Positions 24,953-34,642 are shown, numbered from the stretch's first letter. The stretch is DNA of 64,000 nt from Polaribacter sp. IC073 (GCF_007997075.1 NZ_VORS01000001.1:1-64000); one strand, 5' to 3'. The notes: generated by a model from the letters alone, not told the origin. A program made the numbers and translations.

Positions 24953-27900
24953 ATGACAAAAGCAAACTTTAAGAAATGGAACATCATTTTAGGATGGTTA
25001 ACATTTGTAATTGCTCTAATAACTTATTCTTTAACTATAGAACCAACGGTTAGTGCTTGGGATGTTGGAGAATACATTGCAACTTCTGTAAAACTTGAAG
25101 TTGGGCATCCACCAGGTGCTCCCTTGTTTCAAATGCTAGGTGCATTTTTTGCAATGTTTACTTCAGATGTTTCCGAAATAGGAAAAATGGTGAACTTTAT
25201 GTCTGCTTTAGCAAGCGCATTTACCATTTTATTTATGTTTTGGACAATTACCAACTTAGCTAAGAAATTGTCCTTAAAATCAAGTAAAACAACAGAAGGA
25301 AGCTACATCGCAATCTTAGGAAGTAGCATTGTTGGTTCTTTAGCATACACCTTTTCAGATAGTTTCTGGTTTAGTGCTGTAGAAGGTGAAGTATACGCAA
25401 TGTCATCCTTTTTAATGGCCATCTTATTTTGGTTAGGTTTAAAATGGGAAAGTGAAATACACACTGCTAGAGGAAATAAATGGTTAATATTAATAAGTTT
25501 TGTGGTTGGTTTATCATTTGGCGTTCACATATTATCTTTATTGGTCATACCAGCAATTGTACTATTGTATTTCTTTAAGACGTATAAAAATATCAATTTA
25601 AAGACCACGGCAATTGCCACTGTGCTTTCTGTTATAGCATTAATGTTTGTCTTTAAATTTTTATTCCCTTTTACATTAAAGTTCTTTAGTGCATCAGAAT
25701 TATTTTTTATCAATTCTATTGGAATGCCTTACAATTCTGGAAGTATTATTGCAGCCATAATTTTAATTGCCCTGTTCTTCTTCGGATTAAAATACACACG
25801 AAAAAACAATAAAATACACACAAACACCTTAATTTTATCCGTACTCTTTATTATGATTGGTTTTTCTTCTTGGATGATGTTACCAATTAGAGCCAATGCA
25901 AATACCACAATTAATGAAAACAACCCTTCTAGCGCACGAGAATTACTAGCGTATTATGAGCGTGAACAATATGGAGATGCCAATGTTTTTTATGATACCT
26001 ATTATTCAAATTCTTTTGAAAGAGAGCAAGACGCTAAGCAGCCTTTTAAAGATGACAAACCTAAATATGAACAAATAAACGGCAAATATGTTATTGTAAA
26101 TAAATACAAAAATGTAACGCCTAATTATTCTGATAAGCACAAGGGGTTCATACCAAGAATGGTAGCTCCTGGCTCAGAGAAAATGTATAAAGGCATTGCA
26201 GGTATTCCTGCAAATAGTAAAAGAAGACCCACTTTTGGTGAAAACTTAAAGTTTATGTTTAGCTACCAATTTGGCTACATGTATGGGCGTTATTTTATGT
26301 GGAATTTTACTGGAAGACAAAATGATGTTCAAGGAAGGTTAGATATTTTTAATGGAAATTGGATAAGCGGAATTGACTTTATTGATGAAGCTAGGTTGGG
26401 TTCTCAACAGCAACTTCCTGCACAGGTTTTAGAAAATAAAGGACGCAACAAATACTACTTTTTACCACTAATTTTAGGACTAATTGGTTTATTCTTCCAA
26501 ATAAAATGGGACAAAAATAACTTCTTTACACTTTTCTTATTCTTTGCTTTTACTGGTTTTGCCATTATATTTTATACAAATCCGAAACCTTTTGAACCAA
26601 GAGAGCGTGATTATGCCGTTGTTGGTAGTTTCTATGTTTTTGCAATTTGGATTGGTTTTGGTGTTTTAGCATTGTATGAATATTTAAAAAACTTTGCCAA
26701 TAAAAAAACCATTGCTATTGTAGTTTCTGTAGTTTCTTTACTAGCAGTGCCAACATTAATGGCTTCTCAAAACTGGGACGACCATGACCGTTCTAACAGA
26801 TACACAACGCGTTTAAATGCCCAAGCATACTTAGAAAGTGCAGACGATAACGCCATTATGTTTACCATTGGAGATAATGATACATTCCCACTTTGGTACA
26901 TGCAAGAAGTAGAAGGTATTAGAACCGATTTAAAGCTAATTAACACGAGTTTATTTGCGACAGATTGGTACATCGATCAGATGAAACGCGCCACTTATGA
27001 CGCACCTCCTATTCCGTCGCAGTTAGAACATCACCAATATAAATACGGAAGTTTAGACATTGCATACCACATAGAACACCCGAGGTTTAAAGATTCTGTA
27101 ATTGCAATTAAAGACTTTATGCGTTGGATTTCTTCAGATAGTGATGCCACATATTATATTGATGAAGAGAATAATATTAAAGAAAAATTCTATCCAACAA
27201 ATAGAATCCGAATTCCAGTAAACAAAGAAAATGTTTTAAAAAATGGTGTTGTTGCTCAAAAGGATGCAGACAAAATTGTAGATTTTATAGACATTACTAT
27301 TGATGATCGCGGGATTACTAAAAACCGTATTTTAATGCTAGATATTTTAGCAAACAACGACTGGAAACGCCCTATTTACTTTACAGGTGGTGCAAATGCA
27401 GATGAAGAATATATTTGGTTGAAAGATTATTTACAGCTAGATGGTTTGGCATTTAAATTAGTACCCATAAAAACACCTGCAAAATATATTGATGAAAGCG
27501 GTAGAAAGCGAGAAGTAAGCTTGTTCGATATTGGTAGAATCGATGCTGAAAAAATGTATGCAAACATTCAGAAATTAGAATGGAAAAACATAAACAGCGG
27601 TAAAATTTACTTAGATGAACAAACAAAAAGAAACGCTATTTCTTTAAGAAATAGTTTAATGCGACTTTCTGATGCTTTTGCAAAAGAAGGTGATACTTTA
27701 AAAGCCGTAGAAGTTTTAGATTTATCTTTAGACAAATTACCTATTGAAAAATTTGATCATTATAGTCTCTCTTTAGGATACCCAGAGATGTATTATAATT
27801 TAGGTGAAAATGAAAAAGCAGAACAAACGGCAAACACTTTAGCACGTCTAATTAGAGAAAAACTAATTTGGTTAAGTACTTTTGATAAAAACGATAGTGA

Positions 27901-28060
27901 TCTTATTTTTGATGAAATTGACACTTCGCTCTATATGTTTAAAAACTTAATAGATCAAATTGAAAGAGGAAGTGAAGACAGAGAGTACGTTTCTAAAATT
28001 CAAACAGAATTTATGAATACAGTAAAGCTTTTTGGTCATTTAATGCCAGATGAAGAGTAA
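24953..28060 (+). CDS. DUF2723 multi-pass membrane protein
   Basis: The start at ATG 24953 (MTKANFKKWN) gives 1035 aa; an upstream TTG at 24917 adds 12 residues but lies before the likely -7 box TAAATTCG (24921-24928). The N-terminal half has about 10-12 transmembrane helices and the DUF2723 signature WDVGEYIATSVKLEVGHPPGAPLF, related to TMEM260-type O-mannosyltransferases. The C-terminal half (about 600-1035) is soluble, with a GDNDTFPLWYMQEVEGIR motif and TPR-like helices near the end. It is typical of Bacteroidota, and a role in envelope glycosylation is inferred. The deacetylase gene follows by 6 bp. Confidence 0.88.
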   Translation: MTKANFKKWNIILGWLTFVIALITYSLTIEPTVSAWDVGEYIATSVKLEVGHPPGAPLFQMLGAFFAMFTSDVSEIGKMVNFMSALASAFTILFMFWTITNLAKKLSLKSSKTTEGSYIAILGSSIVGSLAYTFSDSFWFSAVEGEVYAMSSFLMAILFWLGLKWESEIHTARGNKWLILISFVVGLSFGVHILSLLVIPAIVLLYFFKTYKNINLKTTAIATVLSVIALMFVFKFLFPFTLKFFSASELFFINSIGMPYNSGSIIAAIILIALFFFGLKYTRKNNKIHTNTLILSVLFIMIGFSSWMMLPIRANANTTINENNPSSARELLAYYEREQYGDANVFYDTYYSNSFEREQDAKQPFKDDKPKYEQINGKYVIVNKYKNVTPNYSDKHKGFIPRMVAPGSEKMYKGIAGIPANSKRRPTFGENLKFMFSYQFGYMYGRYFMWNFTGRQNDVQGRLDIFNGNWISGIDFIDEARLGSQQQLPAQVLENKGRNKYYFLPLILGLIGLFFQIKWDKNNFFTLFLFFAFTGFAIIFYTNPKPFEPRERDYAVVGSFYVFAIWIGFGVLALYEYLKNFANKKTIAIVVSVVSLLAVPTLMASQNWDDHDRSNRYTTRLNAQAYLESADDNAIMFTIGDNDTFPLWYMQEVEGIRTDLKLINTSLFATDWYIDQMKRATYDAPPIPSQLEHHQYKYGSLDIAYHIEHPRFKDSVIAIKDFMRWISSDSDATYYIDEENNIKEKFYPTNRIRIPVNKENVLKNGVVAQKDADKIVDFIDITIDDRGITKNRILMLDILANNDWKRPIYFTGGANADEEYIWLKDYLQLDGLAFKLVPIKTPAKYIDESGRKREVSLFDIGRIDAEKMYANIQKLEWKNINSGKIYLDEQTKRNAISLRNSLMRLSDAFAKEGDTLKAVEVLDLSLDKLPIEKFDHYSLSLGYPEMYYNLGENEKAEQTANTLARLIREKLIWLSTFDKNDSDLIFDEIDTSLYMFKNLIDQIERGSEDREYVSKIQTEFMNTVKLFGHLMPDEE

Positions 28061-28066
28061 GCTTTT

Positions 28067-28708
28067 ATGAAAACATATTTTACAAAAACGCCAAATAGTA
28101 TTATGAGATTTTTCTCTAAATATGTTTGGCGTTTTTCTTTGGATACAAAAGAAATCTACCTCACTTTTGATGATGGACCAACACCAGAAATTACTGATTT
28201 TGTTTTAGACGCGTTAAAAAAATACAATGCAAAAGCTACTTTTTTTTGCATTGGAAAAAACATAGTAAATCATCCGGATATTTTTAACCGAATTATTATT
28301 GAAGGGCATGCTGTAGGAAATCATACGCAAAATCACTTAAAAGGCTGGAGCACTGAAAACGAAGTTTATCTAGAAAATGTTGAGGTATGCGAAAAAACAA
28401 TTACGAGGTATGGCAATGCAACAATTCAACCAAAAATTTTTAGACCTCCTTATGGAAAGATAAAAAAATCTCAAGCGAAAGAAATTCTTAAGAAAGGCTA
28501 TAAAATAATTATGTGGACTGTTTTATCTGCAGATTTTGATACTTCAATCTCTAAAGAGAAATGCTTGCAGAACGTTTTAAAAAACACTAAAAACGGGAGT
28601 ATTATTGTTTTTCATGACAGTATAAAAGCAGCAGAAAAGGTAAGTTTTGTATTGCCTAAAGTTTTAAAAGAGTTTTCTAAACAGGGTTTTACTTTTAAAG
28701 CAATTTAA
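28067..28708 (+). CDS. Polysaccharide deacetylase (NodB homology domain)
   Basis: The 213-aa protein has the carbohydrate esterase 4 motifs. Motif 1 is TFDDGPTPE (about 36-44, catalytic Asp and metal Asp), motif 2 is GHAVGNHTQNH (metal His pair), motif 3 is RPPYGK, and FHDS is near the C-terminus. Members remove N-acetyl groups from peptidoglycan or other glycans. No signal peptide is evident, although the first 25 residues are hydrophobic in part. It is co-transcribed with the DUF2723 gene, which fits an envelope glycan role. Confidence 0.9.
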   Translation: MKTYFTKTPNSIMRFFSKYVWRFSLDTKEIYLTFDDGPTPEITDFVLDALKKYNAKATFFCIGKNIVNHPDIFNRIIIEGHAVGNHTQNHLKGWSTENEVYLENVEVCEKTITRYGNATIQPKIFRPPYGKIKKSQAKEILKKGYKIIMWTVLSADFDTSISKEKCLQNVLKNTKNGSIIVFHDSIKAAEKVSFVLPKVLKEFSKQGFTFKAI

Positions 28709-28789
28709 GGTACTCTTCTCTTAATAAAATAGTTATCGCGAGCAAAAACTTGGTGGTAAATTATACTTAATATTATCAACAAACAGGTT

Positions 28790-29378
28790 TTATTTTTTCC
28801 TTTTTATTTTCTTTTTATTATCAAACCGAAACTCATTTAGTTCTTTCAATTCATTCGCAATTTTCTGATTCCATTCAAAAACTTTTTGTTCGTTTGTACT
28901 ACTTTCTGTTTCTTTGATTAGTTTCAGTCGAATTTCAGAAAATTCTGCCATTATATCATTACTTATAGCATTCATAATGTTAAAACCTTTCGATATTTTC
29001 CATTTTTTTATAAATAATCGCTGTCTAAATTTACGTGCCTGAATTTCGGCAAGTTCAAACTGAGTTTGTTGAAATTCAATTTGCTTTTTAATACTTTCTA
29101 CTTTCGTTGCGTCTAACCAAGAAGCATTTCCTAGAAATAGGTTTTCAATTTTACTGTTCAGATTTTTTTTTTAAAAAATAAAATCCTTGTGCAGCACAGG
29201 AAATCATAAACGGACTATAAACAGTAGGATTATTTTCGTCACTAATTTTTATTTTAAAATCTTCAGCTGTAAGTTTTTCTTTAGCACTCTATCTTTTTTG
29301 ACCCTTTTATAACTCTTGTCCGAAACTTAAATTAGAAAAAATTATGCTCAATATAATTCCCATCAATATTTTTGTCAT
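28790..29378 (-). pseudogene. Decayed gene for an exported protein
   Basis: On the minus strand an ATG at 29378 opens a signal peptide (MTKILMGIILSIIFSNLSFG) that runs into a TAA at 29309-29307. The sequence continues in other frames: AKEKLTAEDFKIKISDENN up to a stop at the poly-A tract near 29163-29178, then IENLFLGNASWLDATKVESI and onward to the final stop at 28790. At least two frame changes and one stop are therefore needed to join the pieces. The last 61 codons look like a free ORF but are only the tail of this remnant. No family was recognised. One frameshift falls in a run of ten identical bases. Confidence 0.7.
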
Positions 29379-29516
29379 TGCTCTTTTTATAAATTTATTT
29401 TCAATTAATAATAAGATTATTTCTTAGTAACTTCTAAGGAAAATGTCTTTGCACCAATTTAATGAAAACAAAAAATCACTTAACTTTTCGCAAGAACAAA
29501 TAGTTAGCAAGCAATT

Positions 29517-29604
29517 CTAGCCCTGATTGAGCGGTTTGTTTGAGCTCTTTTTTATTCCTTTTTCAGGATAAAAAAAGCGAGTAGTGAAAGCAGGAAATAG
29601 CTTC
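29517..29604 (+). ncRNA. Flavo-1-like structured RNA motif, copy 1
   Basis: It begins TAGCCCTGATTGAgCGG and ends GAAAGCAGGAAATAGCTTC, with an internal hairpin CTTTTTTAT...ATAAAAAAG. The same frame of conserved ends and an internal variable hairpin occurs at 57684-57753. CCTG pairs with CAGG, closing the outer stem. I recall this pattern as the multi-copy Flavo-1 RNA motif of flavobacteria; its function is unknown. It is the only recognisable element between the pseudogene and the thioredoxin-like gene (29400-29610). Confidence 0.55.
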
Positions 29605-29610
29605 TAAAAA

Positions 29611-29904
29611 TTAGATATATTGTTGCAACAAACCAATTAAAGTATTGGCGTCTTGAGCACCTGTTTGGCGCCATTTCATTTCGCCATTTTTATAAATAAT
29701 AAATGTAGGGCTTCCTTTTACACGCAGAGAATCTGCAAGAAATTCATTTTTATTTATGTCTATCTTTATTACTTTGGTCTTATCACCCAACGCTTTAGCT
29801 ACACCTCTTAGTACTTCTAAGGTGTTTTCTGCACCTCCCAATTCTGAATAGAAGTCTATAAGAACTGGTTTTTGAATGCTAATTAATTCTCCGAATTTTG
29901 TCAT
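29611..29904 (-). CDS. Thioredoxin-fold protein lacking the CxxC active site
   Basis: The 97-aa protein follows the thioredoxin pattern closely: KPVLIDFYSELG in place of the usual FYAxWCGPC, then KVIKIDINKNEFLADSLRVKGSPTFIIYKNG with the cis-proline (SPT). Where the redox motif should be it reads SELGGAENTLEVL, so both cysteines are gone and the protein contains none at all. It cannot act as a dithiol oxidoreductase. A binding or chaperone-like role is possible. Length and the rest of the fold are normal, so it is not simply a fragment. Confidence 0.82.
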   Translation of the reverse strand: MTKFGELISIQKPVLIDFYSELGGAENTLEVLRGVAKALGDKTKVIKIDINKNEFLADSLRVKGSPTFIIYKNGEMKWRQTGAQDANTLIGLLQQYI

Positions 29905-29989
29905 ATCATAAGTTTTTTAAGGGAAAAACGTATAGAACATTTAATAGTTAATTTACAAATATAAGAAACCTATAGGACTCTACTCATTA

Positions 29990-31213
29990 TCAACCCTTTT
30001 TCAATTCTATAACCGTAATTTCTGGCCAAATACCTACGCGACCAGGAAAGGCATGGTACCCAAAACCTCTATTTACATTTATATACCTGCCAGCTTCTTC
30101 ATACAAACCAGCCCATTGTTTGTACACATATTTAGACGGACTCCATTTTAACCAACCCGGAATTTCGATGCCCATTTGCAGACCGTGTGTATGACCGCTT
30201 AAAGTTAAATGATAATGAAGTGGATCTTGTTTTACTTTATATTCCCAATGACTTGGATCGTGGCTCATTAAGATTTTAAAATCTTCTTGTTTTATGCCTG
30301 AAGCCGCTCGCTGCAAATCTCCTGCCTGATTAAATCCTTTCCCCCAGTTTTCTACACCCACTAAGGCTATTTTTTGTCCGTCTTTTTCTAAATAACGGTG
30401 TTCATCTAATAATAAATCGAATCCTATTTTTTGATGAATGTCTTTTACTTTCTGAAAATTATCTATTTTGTCTTGCGGATTGTCCCAATCCATATAATCG
30501 CCATAATCATGATTTCCTAAAATGGAATATTTTCCTTCTTTTGCCGCTAACTTGTCGAAAACATCCATCCAATTGTCCATTTCATCTGCTTTATTATTTA
30601 CAATATCTCCGGTAAACAACATAATGTCAGATTTTTGTTCGTTGATTAGATCGACGCCATATCTAATTTTTTCTTTGTTGGTAAAACTCCCAGAATGAAT
30701 ATCTGAAATTTGGGTAATTGTAAAACCATCGAATGCTTCTGGTAAATCTTTAAATGTTAATTGATATTTTAAAACCTTGTAATTGTATTTTCCTTGTACA
30801 ATACCGTAGATAAAAGAAGCAAAAGGTATTGCTGCTAAACCCAAAGCTATTTGAGAAATAAACTTTCTTCTACCAACTAAAGATTTTGTTTCTCCGGATG
30901 AGATTGCGGAAATTAATTTTAGAATCCATCTGTAGCTATCTTCCCCAAAAAGAATTAAAATAATAACCAACTTAGGTATTGAAACCGTTAATAACAAACC
31001 CATTGCCATTTGAAATTGTGGTGTTTGACCGTTACTTCTATCGTACCCGAAAATGGTGATAAAAGAATATAAATAGACCCCAACACTAGTTGCTAAGAAT
31101 AAAAAACGGACTAGCTTACTTTTTGAAATAGTTTTAAAGGCTTGAAACGTGTAAATTTCTACTGCAACAATTAAAACGGTTACTAAGATTAACGGGAGTA
31201 CCCAACGTGGCAT
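29990..31213 (-). CDS. Membrane-anchored calcineurin-like metallophosphoesterase
   Basis: The 407-aa protein has four N-terminal transmembrane helices (about 5-105). The metallophosphoesterase domain has the full motif series: ITQISDIHSG, LFTGDIVNN, LGNHDYGDY, LMSHDP and LSGHTHGLQMG. This resembles the YkuE/YaeI-like family, whose members include phosphodiesterases acting on lipid or phosphorylated envelope compounds; the substrate here is unknown. It is divergent from polA, with a TATCTTTG box at 31243-31236 (minus) a short distance upstream. Confidence 0.88.
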   Translation of the reverse strand: MPRWVLPLILVTVLIVAVEIYTFQAFKTISKSKLVRFLFLATSVGVYLYSFITIFGYDRSNGQTPQFQMAMGLLLTVSIPKLVIILILFGEDSYRWILKLISAISSGETKSLVGRRKFISQIALGLAAIPFASFIYGIVQGKYNYKVLKYQLTFKDLPEAFDGFTITQISDIHSGSFTNKEKIRYGVDLINEQKSDIMLFTGDIVNNKADEMDNWMDVFDKLAAKEGKYSILGNHDYGDYMDWDNPQDKIDNFQKVKDIHQKIGFDLLLDEHRYLEKDGQKIALVGVENWGKGFNQAGDLQRAASGIKQEDFKILMSHDPSHWEYKVKQDPLHYHLTLSGHTHGLQMGIEIPGWLKWSPSKYVYKQWAGLYEEAGRYINVNRGFGYHAFPGRVGIWPEITVIELKKG

Positions 31214-31370
31214 ATATTCTATTTAAAAATTTTGACAAAGATAATGGTTATAATGTCGATGGAATTTTAATAGCATGTTAAAGTTTTGTAGCTTTACTGC
31301 TGCGTCTGTGGTGACAATATTTTCACTCATTTTCATAAGAATTATTATCCAAATAGGTTACAAAATAGAT

Positions 31371-34229
31371 ATGTCAGATCAAAAAAGAGTTTTTTTAGTG
31401 GATGCTTTTGCATTAATTTTTAGAGGTTATTATGCTTTTATAAAGAACCCAAGAATTAATAGTAAAGGTTTAGATACCTCTGCAATTATGGGTTTTATGA
31501 ACTCTCTTTTAGATGTTATAAAAAGAGAAAGACCAGATCACTTAGCGGTTTGTTTTGACAAAGGCGGAAGTGTAGACAGAGTAGAAATGTTTGAAGCGTA
31601 TAAAGCAAACAGAGATGAAACTCCGGAAGCTATAAAATTGGCAGTTCCTTACATTCAAGAGATTTTAAAAGCCATGCACATACCTATAATGGTAAAAGAT
31701 GGTTTTGAGGCAGATGATGTTATTGGAACCCTTTCTAAACAAGCAGAAAAAGAAGGTTACAAAACCTATATGGTAACACCAGATAAGGATTTTGCGCAAC
31801 TAGTTTCTGAAAACATTTTTATGTACAAACCTCGTTTTGGTGGTGGTTACGATATTTGGGGAGTACCAGAAGTACAAGAAAAATTTGGAGTAGAAACCCC
31901 AGAACAAGTCATCGATTTTTTAGGAATGATGGGAGATTCTGCAGATAATATTCCTGGTTTACCTGGTGTTGGAGAAAAAACGGCTAAAAAGTTTTTAGCT
32001 ACTTATGGTTCTATGGAAAACTTATTAGCAAATACGCATGAGCTAAAAGGAAAAATGAAAGAAAAAATAGAAGCTGCCAAAGATTTAGGCATCCTTTCTA
32101 AGCAATTGGCAACCATTATGCTAGATGTTCCTGTTACTTTTCATGCGAAAGATTTTGAGTTAGATCAACCAGACATTCAAAAAGTAACCGAGCTTTTTAA
32201 CGAGTTAGAGTTTCGAAATTTATTAACCAATTTCACGAAAACTTTTGCTGTTGAAAATGCAGAAAAAACAAATTCAGCAGAAAGTTCTTCAAACGTCACT
32301 TCGAGCGCGGTCGAGAAGTCAACAACTAAAAAGCCAGCACCGATTCCTGAAGGTCAGTTTGATTTATTTGCGGCTCCAGGAACCGGAAGTGTTTCTGAAG
32401 CCGAAGTAGCATCCGGATTTAAAACCATAAAAGATACGAGTCATTTTTACCAACATATCGATTCGCCTTTCTCAAGAAAATTATTACTTAGAAAATTAAT
32501 GGAACAAACTTCGGTTTGTTTTGACACAGAAACAACAGGTTTAAAAGCCTTAGAAGTTGAACTAATAGGAATCGCTTTTTCTTATGAAGTTGGTAAAGGA
32601 TATTATGTTTCTTTCCCAGAAGACCAAGAAGAAACAAAAACTATTTTAGAAGAATTTAGACCCTTTTTTGAATCTGAAATCGAAAAAATTGGTCATAATT
32701 TAAAGTATGATATTAAAGTTTTATCAAATTATGACATGCCTGTAAAAGGGAAACTATTTGATACGATGATTGCACATTATTTAATCAATCCAGACATGCG
32801 TCATAATATGGACATGTTAGCAGAAACCTATTTGAATTATCAACCGGTTTCTATTGTAGATTTAATTGGTAAAAAGGGGAAAAATCAGCTTTCTATGCGC
32901 GTTGTTCCAGTTGCAGATCAAACAGAATATGCCGTTGAAGATGCAGATATTACATTTCAATTGAAACAACTTTTTATGGGGGAACTAGAAACTGGAAATG
33001 TAACCAAACTTTTTAATGAAATCGAATTGCCTTTGGTTTCAGTTTTAACAGCCATGGAAATTGAAGGAATTAACATCAATACCGATTTCCTAAAAGAACT
33101 ATCTGTTGCCTTAACGGATGACATCAACAGGCTTGAAAAAAATATTTACGAACAAGCAGGAGAAGAATTTAATATTGCTTCGCCAAAACAATTAGGTATT
33201 GTATTGTTCGATAAAATGGAATTGGTAAAGAAACCTAAAAAGACAAAAACGGGTCAGTATAAAACAGGAGAAGATATTTTATCTTTCTTAGCTAAAGACC
33301 ATGAAATTATTAGAGATATTCAAGAATATCGTCAGTATAAAAAATTACAAAGTACGTATGTAGATGCCTTGCCAAATGAAGTGAATCCGAAAACAGGAAG
33401 AGTTCATACGGAATATATGCAAGCAGTTGCTGCAACCGGAAGGTTGAGTTCTAACAATCCGAATTTACAAAATATTCCTATTAGAACAGAACGTGGTAAA
33501 GAAGTAAGAAAGTCGTTTATTCCTAGAGATGAAAATTATGTGCTGTTAGCGGCAGATTATTCTCAAATAGAATTGCGAATTATTGCTGCTTTAAGTGAAG
33601 AAGAAAACATGATGGAAGCTTTTAGAAATGGTGAAGATATTCATGCTTCTACCGCTGCAAAAGTTTTTAATGTTCCTTTAGATGAAGTAACTCGTGAACA
33701 ACGTAGTAATGCAAAGACGGTAAATTTCGGAATTGTATATGGAGTTTCTGCTTTCGGGTTGAGCAATCAAACCGATTTGTCTAGAAGTGAAGCAAAAGAA
33801 TTGATTGATACCTATTATGAAACGTATCCGAAGCTAAAAGCATATATGTCTGCACAAGTAGATTTCGCAAGAGAACATGGCTATGTAGAAACGGTTTTAA
33901 ACAGACGTAGGTATTTAAAAGACATCAATTCTAGAAATGCAATGGTAAGATCTGGAGCAGAAAGGAATGCTGTAAATGCACCCATACAAGGTTCTGCAGC
34001 AGATATTATAAAAATAGCAATGATTCATATTTACAATCGTTTTGAGAAAGAAGGTTTTAAATCGAAAATGTTATTGCAAGTGCATGATGAATTGGTTTTT
34101 GATGCACATAAAGACGAGTTAGAAATTATCAGACCCATTATAAAATACGAAATGGAAAACGCTTTTAAAATGAGCGTTCCTCTAGATGTTGAAGTTGGAA
34201 TTGGAGAGAATTGGTTACAAGCACATTAG
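31371..34229 (+). CDS. polA: DNA polymerase I
   Basis: I chose the ATG at 31371 (MSDQKRVFLVDAF) because PolA proteins start here; the open frame extends 32 codons further up without family similarity. The 952-aa enzyme has a 5'-3' exonuclease (about 1-290) and a linker (about 290-350). An intact 3'-5' proofreading exonuclease follows, with DTETTG from Asp385, GHNLKYDIKVL and YAVEDADITFQL. The family A polymerase has RLSSNNPNLQNIPIR, LLAADYSQIELR, an O-helix with RSNAKTVNFGIVYG, and LQVHDELVF. It repairs DNA and removes Okazaki primers. The linker contains a REP-like palindrome (32295-32320). Confidence 0.96.
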   Translation: MSDQKRVFLVDAFALIFRGYYAFIKNPRINSKGLDTSAIMGFMNSLLDVIKRERPDHLAVCFDKGGSVDRVEMFEAYKANRDETPEAIKLAVPYIQEILKAMHIPIMVKDGFEADDVIGTLSKQAEKEGYKTYMVTPDKDFAQLVSENIFMYKPRFGGGYDIWGVPEVQEKFGVETPEQVIDFLGMMGDSADNIPGLPGVGEKTAKKFLATYGSMENLLANTHELKGKMKEKIEAAKDLGILSKQLATIMLDVPVTFHAKDFELDQPDIQKVTELFNELEFRNLLTNFTKTFAVENAEKTNSAESSSNVTSSAVEKSTTKKPAPIPEGQFDLFAAPGTGSVSEAEVASGFKTIKDTSHFYQHIDSPFSRKLLLRKLMEQTSVCFDTETTGLKALEVELIGIAFSYEVGKGYYVSFPEDQEETKTILEEFRPFFESEIEKIGHNLKYDIKVLSNYDMPVKGKLFDTMIAHYLINPDMRHNMDMLAETYLNYQPVSIVDLIGKKGKNQLSMRVVPVADQTEYAVEDADITFQLKQLFMGELETGNVTKLFNEIELPLVSVLTAMEIEGININTDFLKELSVALTDDINRLEKNIYEQAGEEFNIASPKQLGIVLFDKMELVKKPKKTKTGQYKTGEDILSFLAKDHEIIRDIQEYRQYKKLQSTYVDALPNEVNPKTGRVHTEYMQAVAATGRLSSNNPNLQNIPIRTERGKEVRKSFIPRDENYVLLAADYSQIELRIIAALSEEENMMEAFRNGEDIHASTAAKVFNVPLDEVTREQRSNAKTVNFGIVYGVSAFGLSNQTDLSRSEAKELIDTYYETYPKLKAYMSAQVDFAREHGYVETVLNRRRYLKDINSRNAMVRSGAERNAVNAPIQGSAADIIKIAMIHIYNRFEKEGFKSKMLLQVHDELVFDAHKDELEIIRPIIKYEMENAFKMSVPLDVEVGIGENWLQAH
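32295..32320 (+). repeat. REP-like palindromic repeat inside polA
   Basis: The 26-bp sequence begins gtcacttcgagcgcgg and ends tcgagaagtc. It is an imperfect inverted repeat (ACTTC...GAAGT outer arms, TCGA on both sides of the centre) and is far richer in G+C than its surroundings. It is translated in frame as part of the flexible linker between the two exonuclease domains. From memory, near-identical sequences are dispersed between genes in flavobacterial genomes. Confidence 0.6.
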
Positions 34230-34239
34230 CATATATAAA

Positions 34240-34617
34240 ATGGAATTAGATTATATTGAAAATATAAATGGTCACGAGCAAAATATTGTACGACTATATA
34301 ACTTTAACAAAGCAGAAGCAATTTTGTTTAGAGATTTATTAGTAGAGACCATTATTCTTAAAAGAAAGAAGTTAGATTTAGCTGAAGTAGATTTTATAAC
34401 GCCACGCAATTGCAATTTAATTTTTGGCTTATTTAAATCTGATGAAGGAATAATGACAAAAGACAATGAAACTTTTTTCTGTGTTTTAACCATAGAAGGT
34501 TTTACAAACATGGCAAGACTTTTAGAGCCTTTTTGTAAGAAGGAGTCTAAGGGTTATGAATATCTATATGATATCGACAACCCTACTGATTTGTTATTTT
34601 GTCCGACTGCTACTTAA
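34240..34617 (+). CDS. Conserved hypothetical protein
   Basis: The start is taken at ATG 34240 (MELDYIENINGHEQNIVRL), 11 bp after polA; the open frame runs back into polA but without likeness to a start. The 125-aa soluble protein has no signal or membrane segment and no motif that I recognise. Its mixed alpha/beta pattern suggests a small ligand-binding or immunity-type fold. It probably shares a transcript with polA, and the lipoprotein gene follows by 25 bp. Confidence 0.6.
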   Translation: MELDYIENINGHEQNIVRLYNFNKAEAILFRDLLVETIILKRKKLDLAEVDFITPRNCNLIFGLFKSDEGIMTKDNETFFCVLTIEGFTNMARLLEPFCKKESKGYEYLYDIDNPTDLLFCPTAT

Positions 34618-34642
34618 TAAAAAGTGCACTAAAAAATTAATT

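Noticed and set aside
28790-28975. Free-standing 61-aa gene
   Set aside because: The frame continues upstream without its own start signals and is the tail of a broken exported-protein gene.
31275-31370. 32-residue N-terminal extension of PolA
   Set aside because: It looks hydrophobic like a signal segment, but PolA is cytoplasmic and the family begins at MSDQKRVFLVDAF.
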